The notes: a model not told the origin generated them from the letters alone. A DNA stretch of 64,000 nucleotides from Arthrobacter citreus (GCA_013200995.1 CP053689.1:62001-126000); one strand, 5' to 3'; positions 55,662 to 63,714 are shown, numbered from the stretch's first letter. A program made the numbers and translations.

Positions 55662-55805
55662 CGTACACCTCCAATTTTTATAGGAAATATTTCAACAAAG
55701 TCACCTAAAAACCTTTGCATCGAAGGCGTTTATTTTACTCTTATTCTAAAGGTATTTTAAACAGAAGCAGGGAATAAGAATACGAGTTGTACCTAATAGC
55801 TCGTG

Positions 55806-55837
55806 ATGTGCAACTAAAGCATTCGTTAGTTCAATAA
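55806..55837. repeat. 32-bp palindromic cassette-end site C
   Basis: Core CAACTAAAGCATTCGTTAGT then TCAATAA (55811-55837). Same 32-bp length as the others. The 135 bases to its right hold at most a 50-codon leftward frame (ATG 55903) without ribosome binding site, which would read through the site, so this unit seems to have no clear gene. 55662-55805 also holds none. Confidence 0.75.
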
Positions 55838-55972
55838 TTTGTTTGTGATTAAAAAAATAGACTTTAACTTTATATTTGTATAAATTGAATTGTGTAATCT
55901 TCATTGATTAATGTTACATTTATATAGAGAGACTCCCTGTCTAGAGTTCTCTCTTATTTTATTTTTAAATTC

Positions 55973-56004
55973 TTATCTAACTTAAGCATGCATTAGTTGC
56001 ATAG
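55973..56004. repeat. 32-bp palindromic cassette-end site E
   Basis: TTATCTAACTTAAGCATGCA then TTAGTTGCATAG, centre GCATGC. It lies 13 bases downstream of the stop of the DUF3841 gene. Confidence 0.8.
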
Positions 56005-56017
56005 GGTTTATAACTTT

Positions 56018-56584
56018 TTAAGCCCAATCGAGTTTTACGGCTTCTCCATGAAGTAGCTCCCAGGAACGTGATGTTTCGTTAAAGCGATAGACCGAAAGAA
56101 GTTCGTCTTCAGTAAAGCCGTCAATGACGCCTTGCTTCGTTGCCCCAAAGCTATACTCATGTTCTATTAACCACTCAAAATCAAATACTCGTTCCCATCC
56201 ATATTGTTCAGGGAGAATGTCTTCGTGTGATTCTTCTTCCGCAGTAGTTAGTCTACCTTCGTTCAGTGGTACATGCCAAGCGTCAAAACAACTCCAAAGC
56301 ACGTCAATTTCGCTATGCTCGAAGACAAACAAATAATTTTCTTTATTCCCTTCTTCAATGTCCCAGTCCATTGCACCGTCGCGGTACCCTTCAGGAATTT
56401 CTTCCCATACCCATATCAGTGCTGATGCACTCGTATCACGGATGCGTTTCTTGTAAGATTCGAGCATCCAGATATACTGCGTTCTCATCGACTCATAGGG
56501 TATGAAAGACGGATCAGCAACGTAAGAGCCACGTTGACGACAGGCACCCCACCAAGCTGGCTTTTGAAATGTGTACATTTTCAT
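56018..56584 (-). CDS. DUF3841-like protein
   Basis: 188 residues from ATG 56584, chosen because AAAAGGAGGATCC lies 9 bases upstream. Begins MKMYTFQKPAWWGACRQRGS; the middle has WVWEEIPEGYRDGAMDWDIE and FVFEHSEIDVLWSCFDAWHV, typical of the DUF3841 family of unknown function. Soluble, Trp-rich, acidic. Flanked by palindromic site E on its 3' side and by a terminator on its 5' side, so it forms a self-contained unit of the array. Confidence 0.7.
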   Translation of the reverse strand: MKMYTFQKPAWWGACRQRGSYVADPSFIPYESMRTQYIWMLESYKKRIRDTSASALIWVWEEIPEGYRDGAMDWDIEEGNKENYLFVFEHSEIDVLWSCFDAWHVPLNEGRLTTAEEESHEDILPEQYGWERVFDFEWLIEHEYSFGATKQGVIDGFTEDELLSVYRFNETSRSWELLHGEAVKLDWA

Positions 56585-56628
56585 TCTAGGGATCCTCCTT
56601 TTGTTCGTCATTTCCTTTAGAATACAAA

Positions 56629-56663
56629 TATAAAGCTGATTAGAGTTTCTAATCAGCTTTATA
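56629..56663 (-). terminator. terminator between array units
   Basis: A 16-bp perfect stem (ATAAAGCTGATTAGA/TCTAATCAGCTTTAT) with a 3-base loop, lying after site F and before the DUF3841 gene on the minus strand. Shows that the 32-bp sites are not needed as terminators. Confidence 0.75.
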
Positions 56664-56693
56664 CTGCTTTAATAATGACTATCGAACTGTGCT

Positions 56694-56725
56694 TTATGCA
56701 ACTAACGCATCATATAGTTGAATAA
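56694..56725. repeat. 32-bp palindromic cassette-end site F
   Basis: TTATGCAACTAACGCATCAT then ATAGTTGAATAA. Lies 45 bases after the stop of the zinc-ribbon gene at 56771. Confidence 0.8.
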
Positions 56726-56770
56726 CTGTTAGATTCATTTTTTCTTCATATGGTCTTAGTCTTTTTTGAT

Positions 56771-57073
56771 CTATTGAAGTGAAATGTCTTTAAATCCTTT
56801 AAAAACTTCTAATTCCAGTGATAAGGTTTCTTTCATTTTCTTGTAGCATTTTTCACTACATAAAGCAAAAATACCATCAGTTCCTTCTGACTTGGCTTCA
56901 GAATCTTTCCCTGATACAATCATTGGAACACTTGTATTTCGAGTTCGGAGACCTATATGAATAATTTTCCCTTCACTTTCGGTAAAATCTTCATCTTCTA
57001 CAAACTTAACACTTAACGCAAATACTTGCTTGTCATTCTTAATTTTTTTCATACACCAGGCACACCTAAGCAT
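56771..57073 (-). CDS. small zinc-ribbon-like array protein
   Basis: 100 residues. A CxxC near the N-terminus (MLRCAWCMKKI) and CSEKC near the C-terminus (FALCSEKCYKKM) would bind one zinc ion; the segment between is strand-rich (FALSVKFVEDEDF, IIHIGLRT). ATG 57073 follows GGAAGGTGACTAA. A tetranucleotide repeat lies 34-59 bases upstream. No known family recognised. Followed by palindromic site F. Confidence 0.65.
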   Translation of the reverse strand: MLRCAWCMKKIKNDKQVFALSVKFVEDEDFTESEGKIIHIGLRTRNTSVPMIVSGKDSEAKSEGTDGIFALCSEKCYKKMKETLSLELEVFKGFKDISLQ

Positions 57074-57106
57074 TTAGTCACCTTCCATCACCAGAAAATT
57101 TTTATG

Positions 57107-57132
57107 TTATTTATTTATTTATTTATTTATTT
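57107..57132. repeat. tetranucleotide microsatellite (TTAT)6.5
   Basis: Six and a half perfect TTAT units in the leader of the zinc-ribbon gene at 56771-57073, upstream of its ribosome binding site. Slippage could change promoter spacing or leader length. Confidence 0.85.
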
Positions 57133-57256
57133 GATAGTTTCGAATGTTACTCTTATCAACCAGTATAAGGGTAGACATTCTCTATCCTGAAACAAATTCC
57201 TTCTTAAACTATTTTTTATTATTATAGACTAGGAACTGACTTTAAGATCCCGAGAG

Positions 57257-57288
57257 TTATTCAACTATCGCATGCGTTAGTTTAATAA
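57257..57288. repeat. 32-bp palindromic cassette-end site D
   Basis: TTATTCAACTATCGCATGCG then TTAGTTTAATAA, the most symmetrical copy, centre GCATGC. The stop of the gene at 57282-57617 is at site positions 26-28, as in site A. Confidence 0.85.
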
Positions 57289-57617
57289 ATATTAACTTCA
57301 ATAAGAAAACCTTTACTGCTGTTCATCTTTGATAATAATGTATATTGCACGCTTTCGAAATTTCTTTCACATACATAAAAAGTTGCGTTTGAGTATTCGA
57401 TAAAATTTACTAAAGAGGAAAACAATTTGCGTGCATTTTGAAAATCAAAATTTTTCATTTTTACGTTAACGTAATATATATTCTCTTTATAGTCTTTAGT
57501 ATAGGTATCCACAACTTTATCTTCATCCTCAAAAAAATCTACTATTTCAATAGCTATACCTTGTTCATATTCTAAATTTACATCTTTGGATAATTCATAT
57601 AATCTTTCTTTGTTCAT
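57282..57617 (-). CDS. small array protein, acidic
   Basis: 111 residues (MNKERLYELSKDVNLEYEQG ... MNSSKGFLIEVNIY), acidic, strand/helix mix, no membrane helix. ATG 57617 preceded by AAAAGGATGG. Its C-terminal Ile-Tyr-stop is encoded by site D, just as Thr-Tyr-stop of the gene at 53587 is encoded by site A, though the two proteins are not otherwise alike. No family recognised; size and context would suit an immunity protein. Confidence 0.6.
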   Translation of the reverse strand: MNKERLYELSKDVNLEYEQGIAIEIVDFFEDEDKVVDTYTKDYKENIYYVNVKMKNFDFQNARKLFSSLVNFIEYSNATFYVCERNFESVQYTLLSKMNSSKGFLIEVNIY

Positions 57618-57722
57618 AAATTTCCATCCTTTTTTTTCTATCTATTCTGCCAACTAAATAATAAAAAGTTCCATAGTTAGTTCTCTCCTGTTGACACTTT
57701 AGTGTAATTTTATCAAAATTCC

Positions 57723-57735
57723 TTATTCAACTAAA
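57723..57735. repeat. left arm of palindromic site G (IS110-interrupted)
   Basis: TTATTCAACTAAA; partner arm TTTAGTTGTATAA at 59318-59330 matches its reverse complement at 12 of 13 positions. Confidence 0.75.
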
Positions 57736-57754
57736 CTGCCATTCGTATTATATG

Positions 57755-57960
57755 GTTAGCCAGAATTTTCTGGTTGACCTATTTTTTATAGGTTATATGA
57801 TTACAGTAGCCAGGGTAGAACGTAACTGCCAGTGGGACAATGATCCCGTCGACTAAACTGTTCTCCCTCTACTTATAGAAACATGTTTGAGGCTGGTTGG
57901 GACTTGATCCCGAATAACAAGCGAAGCTATGAAACTATAAGAAGAGCTAGAGGTTACTGG
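57755..57960 (+). ncRNA. candidate bridge RNA of IS110 copy 2
   Basis: Homologous to the 5' non-coding part of copy 1. The variable stretch between GAACG and GTGGG contains AACTGCCA (57824-57831), identical to its own target flank at 57734-57741 and different from copy 1. GACTAAAC (57851-57858) can pair with GTTTAGT of the right flank (59317-59323). RNA ends undetermined. Confidence 0.6.
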
Positions 57961-57986
57961 TAAAAAAGAGTTAAGGAGAGATGTAA

Positions 57987-59188
57987 ATGAATCCAGTAGT
58001 TGGTCTGGATGTTTCAAAAGGAGAAAGTGAAGTACAAGCCTTTTTAAATAAGAGTATTCCTTACGGAAAAAGCTTCAAAATTTATCACACAAACGAAGGT
58101 TTAAATTTCTTTCTACAATTTTTAAAGGATTTAGAAAACAAGACATTAGTTAAACCTACTATCATTCTAGAAGCCACAGGACATTATCAAGCACCTGTCA
58201 TTCAATTCTTAGAGAAATACAATTACTTGTATATTATGATTAATCCTTTAGTGTCCCATCAGTCTAAAAAAACAAGCTTAAGAAAAGTAAAAACTGATGC
58301 CATGGATGCCTATAATCTTTGTAAATTGTTTTATAAAGAAGAATTAGAGCCCTATAAAAAGCGAGGAATTAATCTCTTAAACCTACGCCATTTAACGAGA
58401 CAACATGAAGCGATAACTGGTATGTATATCCAAGCAAAGCTACAATTTCACACCATGTTAGATCAAGTATTTCCTGAATATAGACGTGTATTTGGTGACT
58501 TATTTTCTAAAGTATCTTTAAATCTATTAAATGAATTTCCCACCTCTGAGAAAGTTTTAAAAGAATGTGAAGTAAATTTAGCTGAGAAGATCCGTTCACT
58601 ATGTAAAACACGTTCTTACCAATGGGCATTAAAAAAGCAGCTAAATTAAAAGAAGCTGCCATGAATAATCCTTTTGATAAAATTATTTACCAAAGTCATT
58701 TAATCAGTCTAAATATGTTTATTCAAATGCTTCTTCAATACCAAGAGCACCTATCTATCTTAGAGGAACAAATAGCTACTCTGACTAAAGATATCGAAGA
58801 ATATAAGATAATCCAATCTATTCCAGGTATCGGAGAAAAAATCGCTGCAACGATACTCTCTGAAATTGGTGAAATAGAACGGTTTAATCATCCAAAAAAA
58901 TTAGTAGCCTTCGCTGGAGTTGATCCTAGTGTATTTCAGTCTGGTAAGTTCAATGCCACAATAAATCGTATTACCAAAAGAGGTTCAACTAGGCTCCGTC
59001 ACGTTCTATATATGGCAGTCCTTTGTGGAATTAGGAGTTCCAGAAATAAACGATTAAAAGAATTTTATGATAGAAAACGTGTGGAAGGTAAACCCGCAAA
59101 AGTCGCAATAATTGCTTGTGTAAATAAATTATTACATTGGATATATACTCTTTTAAAAAGGAAAGAAACATTCCTTGATTTAAACTAA
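57987..59188 (+). pseudogene. IS110-family DEDD transposase, copy 2, frameshifted
   Basis: MNPVVGLDVSKGESEVQAFL ... intact to SYQWALKKQLN at 58649; a one-base loss near 58630 separates it from IKKAAKLKEAAMNNPFDKI ... to 59188. DEDD residues: GLDVSKG, ILEATGHYQ, KTDAMDAYNL. C-terminal part has IIQSIPGIGEKIAATILS and FAGVDPSVFQSGKF. Ribosome binding site AAGGAGAG upstream of ATG 57987. Like copy 1, it is interrupted once. Confidence 0.85.
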
Positions 59189-59317
59189 ATACCAATATTA
59201 TGAAGTAATAACAAAAACTTCCAATAAGGTAGTGGAAGGCTATTTGGCATGTCTATTTTTAGTATAACATGTGTTTTATAAGATTTTCATTGAAAAATAT
59301 TGACAACTATTAGCTGG

Positions 59318-59330
59318 TTTAGTTGTATAA
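59318..59330. repeat. right arm of palindromic site G
   Basis: TTTAGTTGTATAA; see left arm at 57723-57735. Confidence 0.75.
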
Positions 59331-59332
59331 GG

Positions 59333-59439
59333 AGATTCAATATCCTGCTAAGCCAGGTCCAGCAATCACTCTTAAAAAAGCTAGACTAAATAGGAGAATG
59401 GGTGATTATATATTAGTAGATAAAAAATTTGAATTTTAG
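59333..59439 (+). pseudogene. 3' end of an unidentified gene
   Basis: Plus-strand frame open from the IS110 flank: IQYPAKPGPAITLKKARLNR, RMGDYILVDKKFEF, stop at 59437-59439. It has no start; the 5' part was lost where site G and the IS110 now lie. The next gene follows 14 bases later, so it was probably the upstream member of an operon. No family recognised. Confidence 0.5.
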
Positions 59440-59453
59440 GAGCCTGGTTAATT

Positions 59454-60059
59454 ATGACTGATTTAGTTAAATTGCCGAAAGCTGCTGTCTTTGGAGCTGC
59501 AAACGGCGTGATGTTCATGACTTTTTTTGGAGCGCTTTGGGCTTCCATTGGTATTATTGGTTCACATGGACTTGGAGCTCCATGGTTACTTGTTCTTTCG
59601 TTTGTAGTGACATTAATCTTACTCATCGGAGCCATATCGCTTTTTGGTAAAGCCCGTAACATGAACAATGCTTTTATACCAGAAGTGAGTGAACATTGGA
59701 AAAAAATAAATCGAAAATTTGGTTTAATCTTCGGTCTAGAAGGTCTTGCGATATTTATTGCAGGTGTGATTTGTAACATAATCAACCATTTTGAGGTCTT
59801 TTTCCCTATTATGGCTATTATTGTCGGTATACATTTTTTTCCTTTAGCTAAATTGTTTCGAGAAAATTTTTATTATGGTACAGGTGGAGTGCTCTGCATT
59901 ATAGGCGTTATTACTTTCTTATTACCAACGAATGTCACTGTTAGCAATGTAAATCTAATTGCGACGTCTACTTTTATCGGTTTTGGCTCTGCTTTATCAC
60001 TATGGTTGACAGGTCTGAGAATCTGGATAACTATACTCAAACAATTGAAACAAATATAA
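59454..60059 (+). CDS. polytopic membrane protein
   Basis: 201 residues with about five or six hydrophobic helices (GVMFMTFFGALWASIGIIG, LVLSFVVTLILLIGAISLF, LAIFIAGVICNIINH, FFPIMAIIVGIHFFPL, GVLCIIGVITFLLP). ATG 59454 follows TAGGAGCC. It resembles DUF7010-like small membrane proteins of Bacillus; not certain. It is on the plus strand, opposite to the array genes, and looks like part of the older DNA into which the array or IS moved. Confidence 0.6.
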   Translation: MTDLVKLPKAAVFGAANGVMFMTFFGALWASIGIIGSHGLGAPWLLVLSFVVTLILLIGAISLFGKARNMNNAFIPEVSEHWKKINRKFGLIFGLEGLAIFIAGVICNIINHFEVFFPIMAIIVGIHFFPLAKLFRENFYYGTGGVLCIIGVITFLLPTNVTVSNVNLIATSTFIGFGSALSLWLTGLRIWITILKQLKQI

Positions 60060-60261
60060 AAAAGAGCGATGAGATGACGGGTTTAGTTCTAAGATGTTTT
60101 AGCATTGTTAACCCCCTTCTCGCGGATCAATCTAGTATCCGCTTAAGAAATAGCTTCTCTTTAGTTACTCAGTTCACGGATGACCCAAGTAGCACTATTT
60201 TTTCTTTGAAGAGATGAATTGAGGATAAACCAGTCAGCCTAAGCAATCTTAAAAACCACTC

Positions 60262-60300
60262 AACTTTTAACTAAACCAGCTAATAGTTTGAAAAAGTTGT
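60262..60300 (-). mobile_element. solitary IS110 right-end relic, inverted
   Basis: 60269-60290 is the exact reverse complement (22 nt) of the right end of IS110 copy 1 (CAAACTATTAGCTGG then TTTAGTT). No transposase is attached. It is either the remaining end of a third, deleted element or an alternative recombination product. Confidence 0.65.
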
Positions 60301-60325
60301 CTAGCTATATCTTGGAATAGTCTTG

Positions 60326-60552
60326 ATTTTTAGTTAGACATATATCCAATGTAAGAGCTAGTATCAACGGATCCATTGGCTGGATCATCTTCATTCCAAT
60401 TATTCTAACCATCGTTCTATACTTTTTTTTCGAATTAATAACTCATGACTATTAAGGTGTGCATTTATCTGCTTTATTTGGTATGCTTAACGGACAGTTA
60501 TGGACCGGGTCCACTAAACTGAATGAAGAAGAGGGTAAAACATGGGAAAATT
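60326..60552 (+). pseudogene. membrane protein C-terminal relic with in-frame stop
   Basis: Plus-strand frame: NVRASINGSIGWIIFIPIIL, TIVLYFFFELITHDY, TAA, then in the same frame GVHLSALFGMLNGQLWTGST, KLNEEEGKTWEN and TGA at 60550. One or two membrane helices. The end overlaps the start of the 58-residue gene at 60542, so the two were translationally coupled. No start found. Family unknown. Confidence 0.45.
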
Positions 60553-60718
60553 GAATGCAGTCGAAAAATTGCAAAAAGAATTAATGAAGACGCGCGAAGC
60601 GATCGATATCGTCAAGATCATCTTAGCGAAGAAACACGACCCTCATCTCGAAGAACAGTTGAAAAGATTAATCACCGAACACAATGAAATTGTGACACAA
60701 ATCAAGAGCATCCAGTAA
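60542..60718 (+). CDS. 58-residue helical protein
   Basis: MGKLNAVEKLQKELMKTREA then IDIVKIILAKKHDPHLEEQL and KRLITEHNEIVTQIKSIQ; a coiled-coil hairpin in appearance. ATG 60542 has AGAGGG at 5-10 bases upstream. The gene has a higher GC content than its surroundings and ends in its own terminator. It is similar in size and helix-turn-helix hairpin shape to Spo0E-type phosphatases but lacks their SQELD signature, so I leave it unnamed. Confidence 0.65.
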   Translation: MGKLNAVEKLQKELMKTREAIDIVKIILAKKHDPHLEEQLKRLITEHNEIVTQIKSIQ

Positions 60719-60732
60719 GGATGCTTTTTTTT
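60708..60732 (+). terminator. terminator of the 58-residue gene
   Basis: GCATCC-agtaa-GGATGC followed by TTTTTTTT, overlapping the stop codon. Confidence 0.9.
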
Positions 60733-60972
60733 CTTATCGCCCTCTACTCGTAACCACCCGGACGCTATCTATCTAGGTCAACCAGTCCATCCATATTTTA
60801 TGTCATGACTTTTTCATTTTTGAATGGTAACATTTTTACACATTCAACCAAACTAAAATGATATCTTTCTTTTTTACACAAACCAGAAATGACCGAACTT
60901 CAAAAATAAATTAATTTAGTCAACTAATTCATTGGAGATTTACACCAGTTTCTTCTATTATATATGTCTTTC

Positions 60973-61989
60973 TTATCGGGTATTTATATGATTAAGTATT
61001 TTCTCCTTTATGTAATCCACAATAGATAACTCCGATTCATTGGCAAGTTTATGCAATTGTTCTTTTACGTTTTTGGGAATATTAATTGTTATACTCTCAA
61101 AATCTGTGCCTATATAAAGACCATTGTGTCGTAACTGAATACTTCCTTCAATTAAAAGAGTTTCTAAAATTTTAAATGTCTCATTGTAATTATCAATTGA
61201 TTCTTTATCCAGTTGAATAAATAATGGTTTAATTTTAATATGGACTTTATTCTTCCCTTGCTCTATATCTATATTTTCAGTACCAATGAAGTTATAAATA
61301 AAATCAAAAATTCGATAATCTTTACTTTTAATATTATTTAGTATTATAAATTCAAAAGTTGCGTAATGTTTCTTTGTAACTCGTTTGAATGTCCCTACTT
61401 TATAGATAGGTTCATAACCACTAGCCATAATAGCAGCTCCTACTAATTCTTTACCATGAGCAGTCATCAGAGTAGGTATATTATTTTCAATTCGAATAAT
61501 ACGGCCATAATCATTCGTTAATTCATTTCTAAAAGATTGGTACAAATAAAATTCTTTATTCTTTGTAAAGAATGATTTTCGTTTCGATTTACTCTTATTA
61601 ACATAATCTGATTCTTTTAAACTAGTTAACGATTCGTTAGAAACAAAATATGTAGGTTTACCTTTAAAATCAAATTTCGATGCAGCTAATGAGCCATCTT
61701 TTATATATTTTTGAAGAGTAGTTACATGTAATCCAACGATTATCGAGACTTCTGATAAAGTATATCCTTCTGGTCGCTTATATTCCGAAGCAAATGCTTC
61801 TACAACAGTTTTATCAAACTGCATTGTACCTTCTATTCGCCAGTTATCTTCATACTTTTGTTTCAACTTTCCATTACGAACATAATAATAAATTGTAGAA
61901 GTTGAAGGTTGTTCACCCCACTCTTTACCTAAATATTCAATAACTTCTTTTGTAGTTAAGACCTGTTCGCTTTTTTGATATTCTATCAA
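60973..61989 (-). CDS. HTH DNA-binding protein divergent from the recombinase
   Basis: 338 residues, TTG start at 61989 behind GAAGG. Two helix-turn-helix motifs of the MerR/excisionase (HTH_17) kind are visible: VLTTKEVIEYLGKEWGEQPS with TIYYYVRNGKLKQK, and YTLSEVSIIVGLHVTTLQKY IKDG. The rest includes a basic linker (NKSKSKRKSFF), a mixed domain, and a C-terminal RHH-like tail (ITINIPKNVKEQLHKLANES). It may regulate or direct the tyrosine recombinase transcribed away from it 419 bases off. Family not recognised. Confidence 0.65.
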   Translation of the reverse strand: MIEYQKSEQVLTTKEVIEYLGKEWGEQPSTSTIYYYVRNGKLKQKYEDNWRIEGTMQFDKTVVEAFASEYKRPEGYTLSEVSIIVGLHVTTLQKYIKDGSLAASKFDFKGKPTYFVSNESLTSLKESDYVNKSKSKRKSFFTKNKEFYLYQSFRNELTNDYGRIIRIENNIPTLMTAHGKELVGAAIMASGYEPIYKVGTFKRVTKKHYATFEFIILNNIKSKDYRIFDFIYNFIGTENIDIEQGKNKVHIKIKPLFIQLDKESIDNYNETFKILETLLIEGSIQLRHNGLYIGTDFESITINIPKNVKEQLHKLANESELSIVDYIKEKILNHINTR

Positions 61990-62407
61990 TGTTGTAACCT
62001 TCCTTCTAAAAATTTTTATTAAGTATATCTCCGCTTTTTACAATATAGTGGATCTATTCTATAATCCTTTTCATGTTTTTTTATTAAATTTTATAAATAG
62101 TATTATTAGTAAAAATTGGAATTATAATTATTATACTTAAGATTCATTTTTATGTCTAACACTACTAAAACTTTAAAGATAAAGTTTAAATACGTAATAT
62201 TCAATATCAATATAGTGTAAAAGAATGGACGATTATTTTACACTTATATAATTTAGCATATATATTAATTTCTTTAACTTTAATCTTTAACTCGATGGAC
62301 ATTCCTATAAAGTATATGTATAGAAAATAAGATTTAAATAGTTTAATATAGTAAGAAATAGTTAATTTTCTATTATTTGGTTATGAGTTGAAAGGATGTG
62401 TTTATAA
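61990..62407. promoter_or_regulatory. divergent promoter region between HTH gene and recombinase
   Basis: About 420 bases of very AT-rich DNA without genes. Must contain the start signals of both divergent genes and is a candidate for the HTH protein's operator and, by analogy with integrons, for a recombinase attachment site. No copy of the 32-bp site is found here. Confidence 0.45.
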
Positions 62408-63574
62408 ATGAGGGTTCAAAGTTTATTTCCAGCTAATTATAATCAAGAAGTAATAGTTAATATAAATGATTACCCACTTTCACTAACTAATGAACAAATT
62501 CAAGTATTAGATCACACACATGAATTTGCAGAAAAGTATAAGGTAGATATTCATGAGGCATTTTCTGATATTGACATGATTTATCGTTTTGTTTACCAGA
62601 GGAAAGAAATTGGAGATTTATATGAAGATGATGAAATTAGTGGGAGTAAAAATAAACAAACGCGTAAAACTTACATAAAAGAACTTTTAACGTTTTATAA
62701 TCATTTATTTGAGAATAAACAAATCTTATTAGAAGATACGTTTCAAACTGAAAGTCAAAGTATTTTACGTATCCTAGAACCTCGACATGTTCTTAATTAT
62801 CAAAAGTGGTTAGTGGCGGCTCCATTTGGCCGATATAACAAACCTTATAAAAAGACAACAATCGCTAAAAAGACAGTTGTACTGAAAGGATTTTTCAAAT
62901 ACTTATATGAACAAAAATATATCGAACGTCCTCTCCATTATTCACTTGTTTCAGCTAATGTAACACGGAATGATCTGCCAAACCGTGATGTGACATATGA
63001 GGAAGTTAAACAAATACTGGACTACTACAAAAGCTCTCCACTTCATTACACAATATTAATTACACTAGCAACAACTGGTTTAAGGTTAGCAGAACTTGCG
63101 ACTGCAAAATGGAAAGATATTTCAAAAGATCATCGAGGTTATTGGTTAAAGATTATGGGAAAAGGTCGTAAAGAACGAGAGGTTTATCTAATGGATTATG
63201 TGTTTGATGAAATAGTAAAGCTTAGAAAAAGAAAAGGATTAGTTATAGATTTAGATTCATTAGATGATTCACATTTAATTTTAACTAGCAATATGAAACC
63301 ATATAGTCCAAATTATTTATCTAAATTCGTTTCAGAAATGATCAGTCGGACAATGTTCCCCTTCCTGCAACACCATTCTCGCAATGGGAAAATCTCTGCA
63401 CATTTTTTCCGTCATTTTTATGCTATATTCAGTCGGGAAAATGGGGCTGATATATACTCTATTTCTACTTCACTCGGCCATGAAAGTATAAAAACAACTC
63501 AGATTTACCTAGCAAAACATGAAAAACGAGATACAAATGTGGGATTGGTATGGAAGAATAAAACTACATTCTAA
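62408..63574 (+). CDS. tyrosine recombinase/integrase
   Basis: 388 residues; ATG 62408 with GAAAGGATG upstream. An N-terminal SAM-like core-binding domain (about 80-190, TYIKELLTFYNHLFE, VVLKGFFKYLYEQKYI) precedes the catalytic domain with Arg in LATTGLRLAELATAKW, Lys in MGKGRKEREVYL, HxxR in SAHFFRHFYAIFSR, His in TSLGHESIKTTQ and Tyr in QIYLAKH. The set is complete, so it should be active. It is the only recombinase in the window with a full active site and it lies between the two ends of the palindromic-site array. Whether it acts on those sites is untested. Confidence 0.85.
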   Translation: MRVQSLFPANYNQEVIVNINDYPLSLTNEQIQVLDHTHEFAEKYKVDIHEAFSDIDMIYRFVYQRKEIGDLYEDDEISGSKNKQTRKTYIKELLTFYNHLFENKQILLEDTFQTESQSILRILEPRHVLNYQKWLVAAPFGRYNKPYKKTTIAKKTVVLKGFFKYLYEQKYIERPLHYSLVSANVTRNDLPNRDVTYEEVKQILDYYKSSPLHYTILITLATTGLRLAELATAKWKDISKDHRGYWLKIMGKGRKEREVYLMDYVFDEIVKLRKRKGLVIDLDSLDDSHLILTSNMKPYSPNYLSKFVSEMISRTMFPFLQHHSRNGKISAHFFRHFYAIFSRENGADIYSISTSLGHESIKTTQIYLAKHEKRDTNVGLVWKNKTTF

Positions 63575-63631
63575 CTTTATATAAAATCATATCATATATA
63601 ATAGAAGAAACTGAGTAACATATTTATAAAA

Positions 63632-63655
63632 AAGCATCCTAAAAAGGATGTTTTT
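63632..63655 (+). terminator. terminator of the recombinase gene
   Basis: GCATCCT-aaaa-AGGATG followed by TTTTT, about 60 bases after the stop. Confidence 0.8.
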
Positions 63656-63714
63656 AAATTTATTCAGAATCGAAATATAGTATTTTGCTTAACTTTAACT
63701 GTAATCTTCTTGTA

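Larger units (their letters stand above)
57742..59317 (+). mobile_element. IS110-family element, copy 2
   Basis: Same structure as copy 1 with the left end near TTCGTATTATATGG (57743) and the right end near ATTAGCTGG. It sits between the arms of palindromic site G. The two copies differ at many positions in both coding and non-coding parts, so they are old relatives rather than a recent duplication. Confidence 0.8.

Noticed and set aside
53562..57288. 32-bp palindromes as ordinary intrinsic terminators
   Set aside because: They lack T-tracts, have weak AT-rich arms and a fixed length of 32 bp, and a separate strong terminator (56629-56663) exists next to site F.
53587..57617. Polymorphic-toxin immunity gene array
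   Set aside because: Small acidic proteins in a row are suggestive, but no toxin or recognisable immunity family is present; kept only as a possibility in individual entries.
59381..59785. A 134-codon minus-strand frame
   Set aside because: It lies opposite the well-supported membrane protein gene at 59454-60059, which has a ribosome binding site and clear membrane helices.
60542..60718. Spo0E-type phosphatase
   Set aside because: Size and helical hairpin fit, but the SQELD signature is absent, so the name is not justified.
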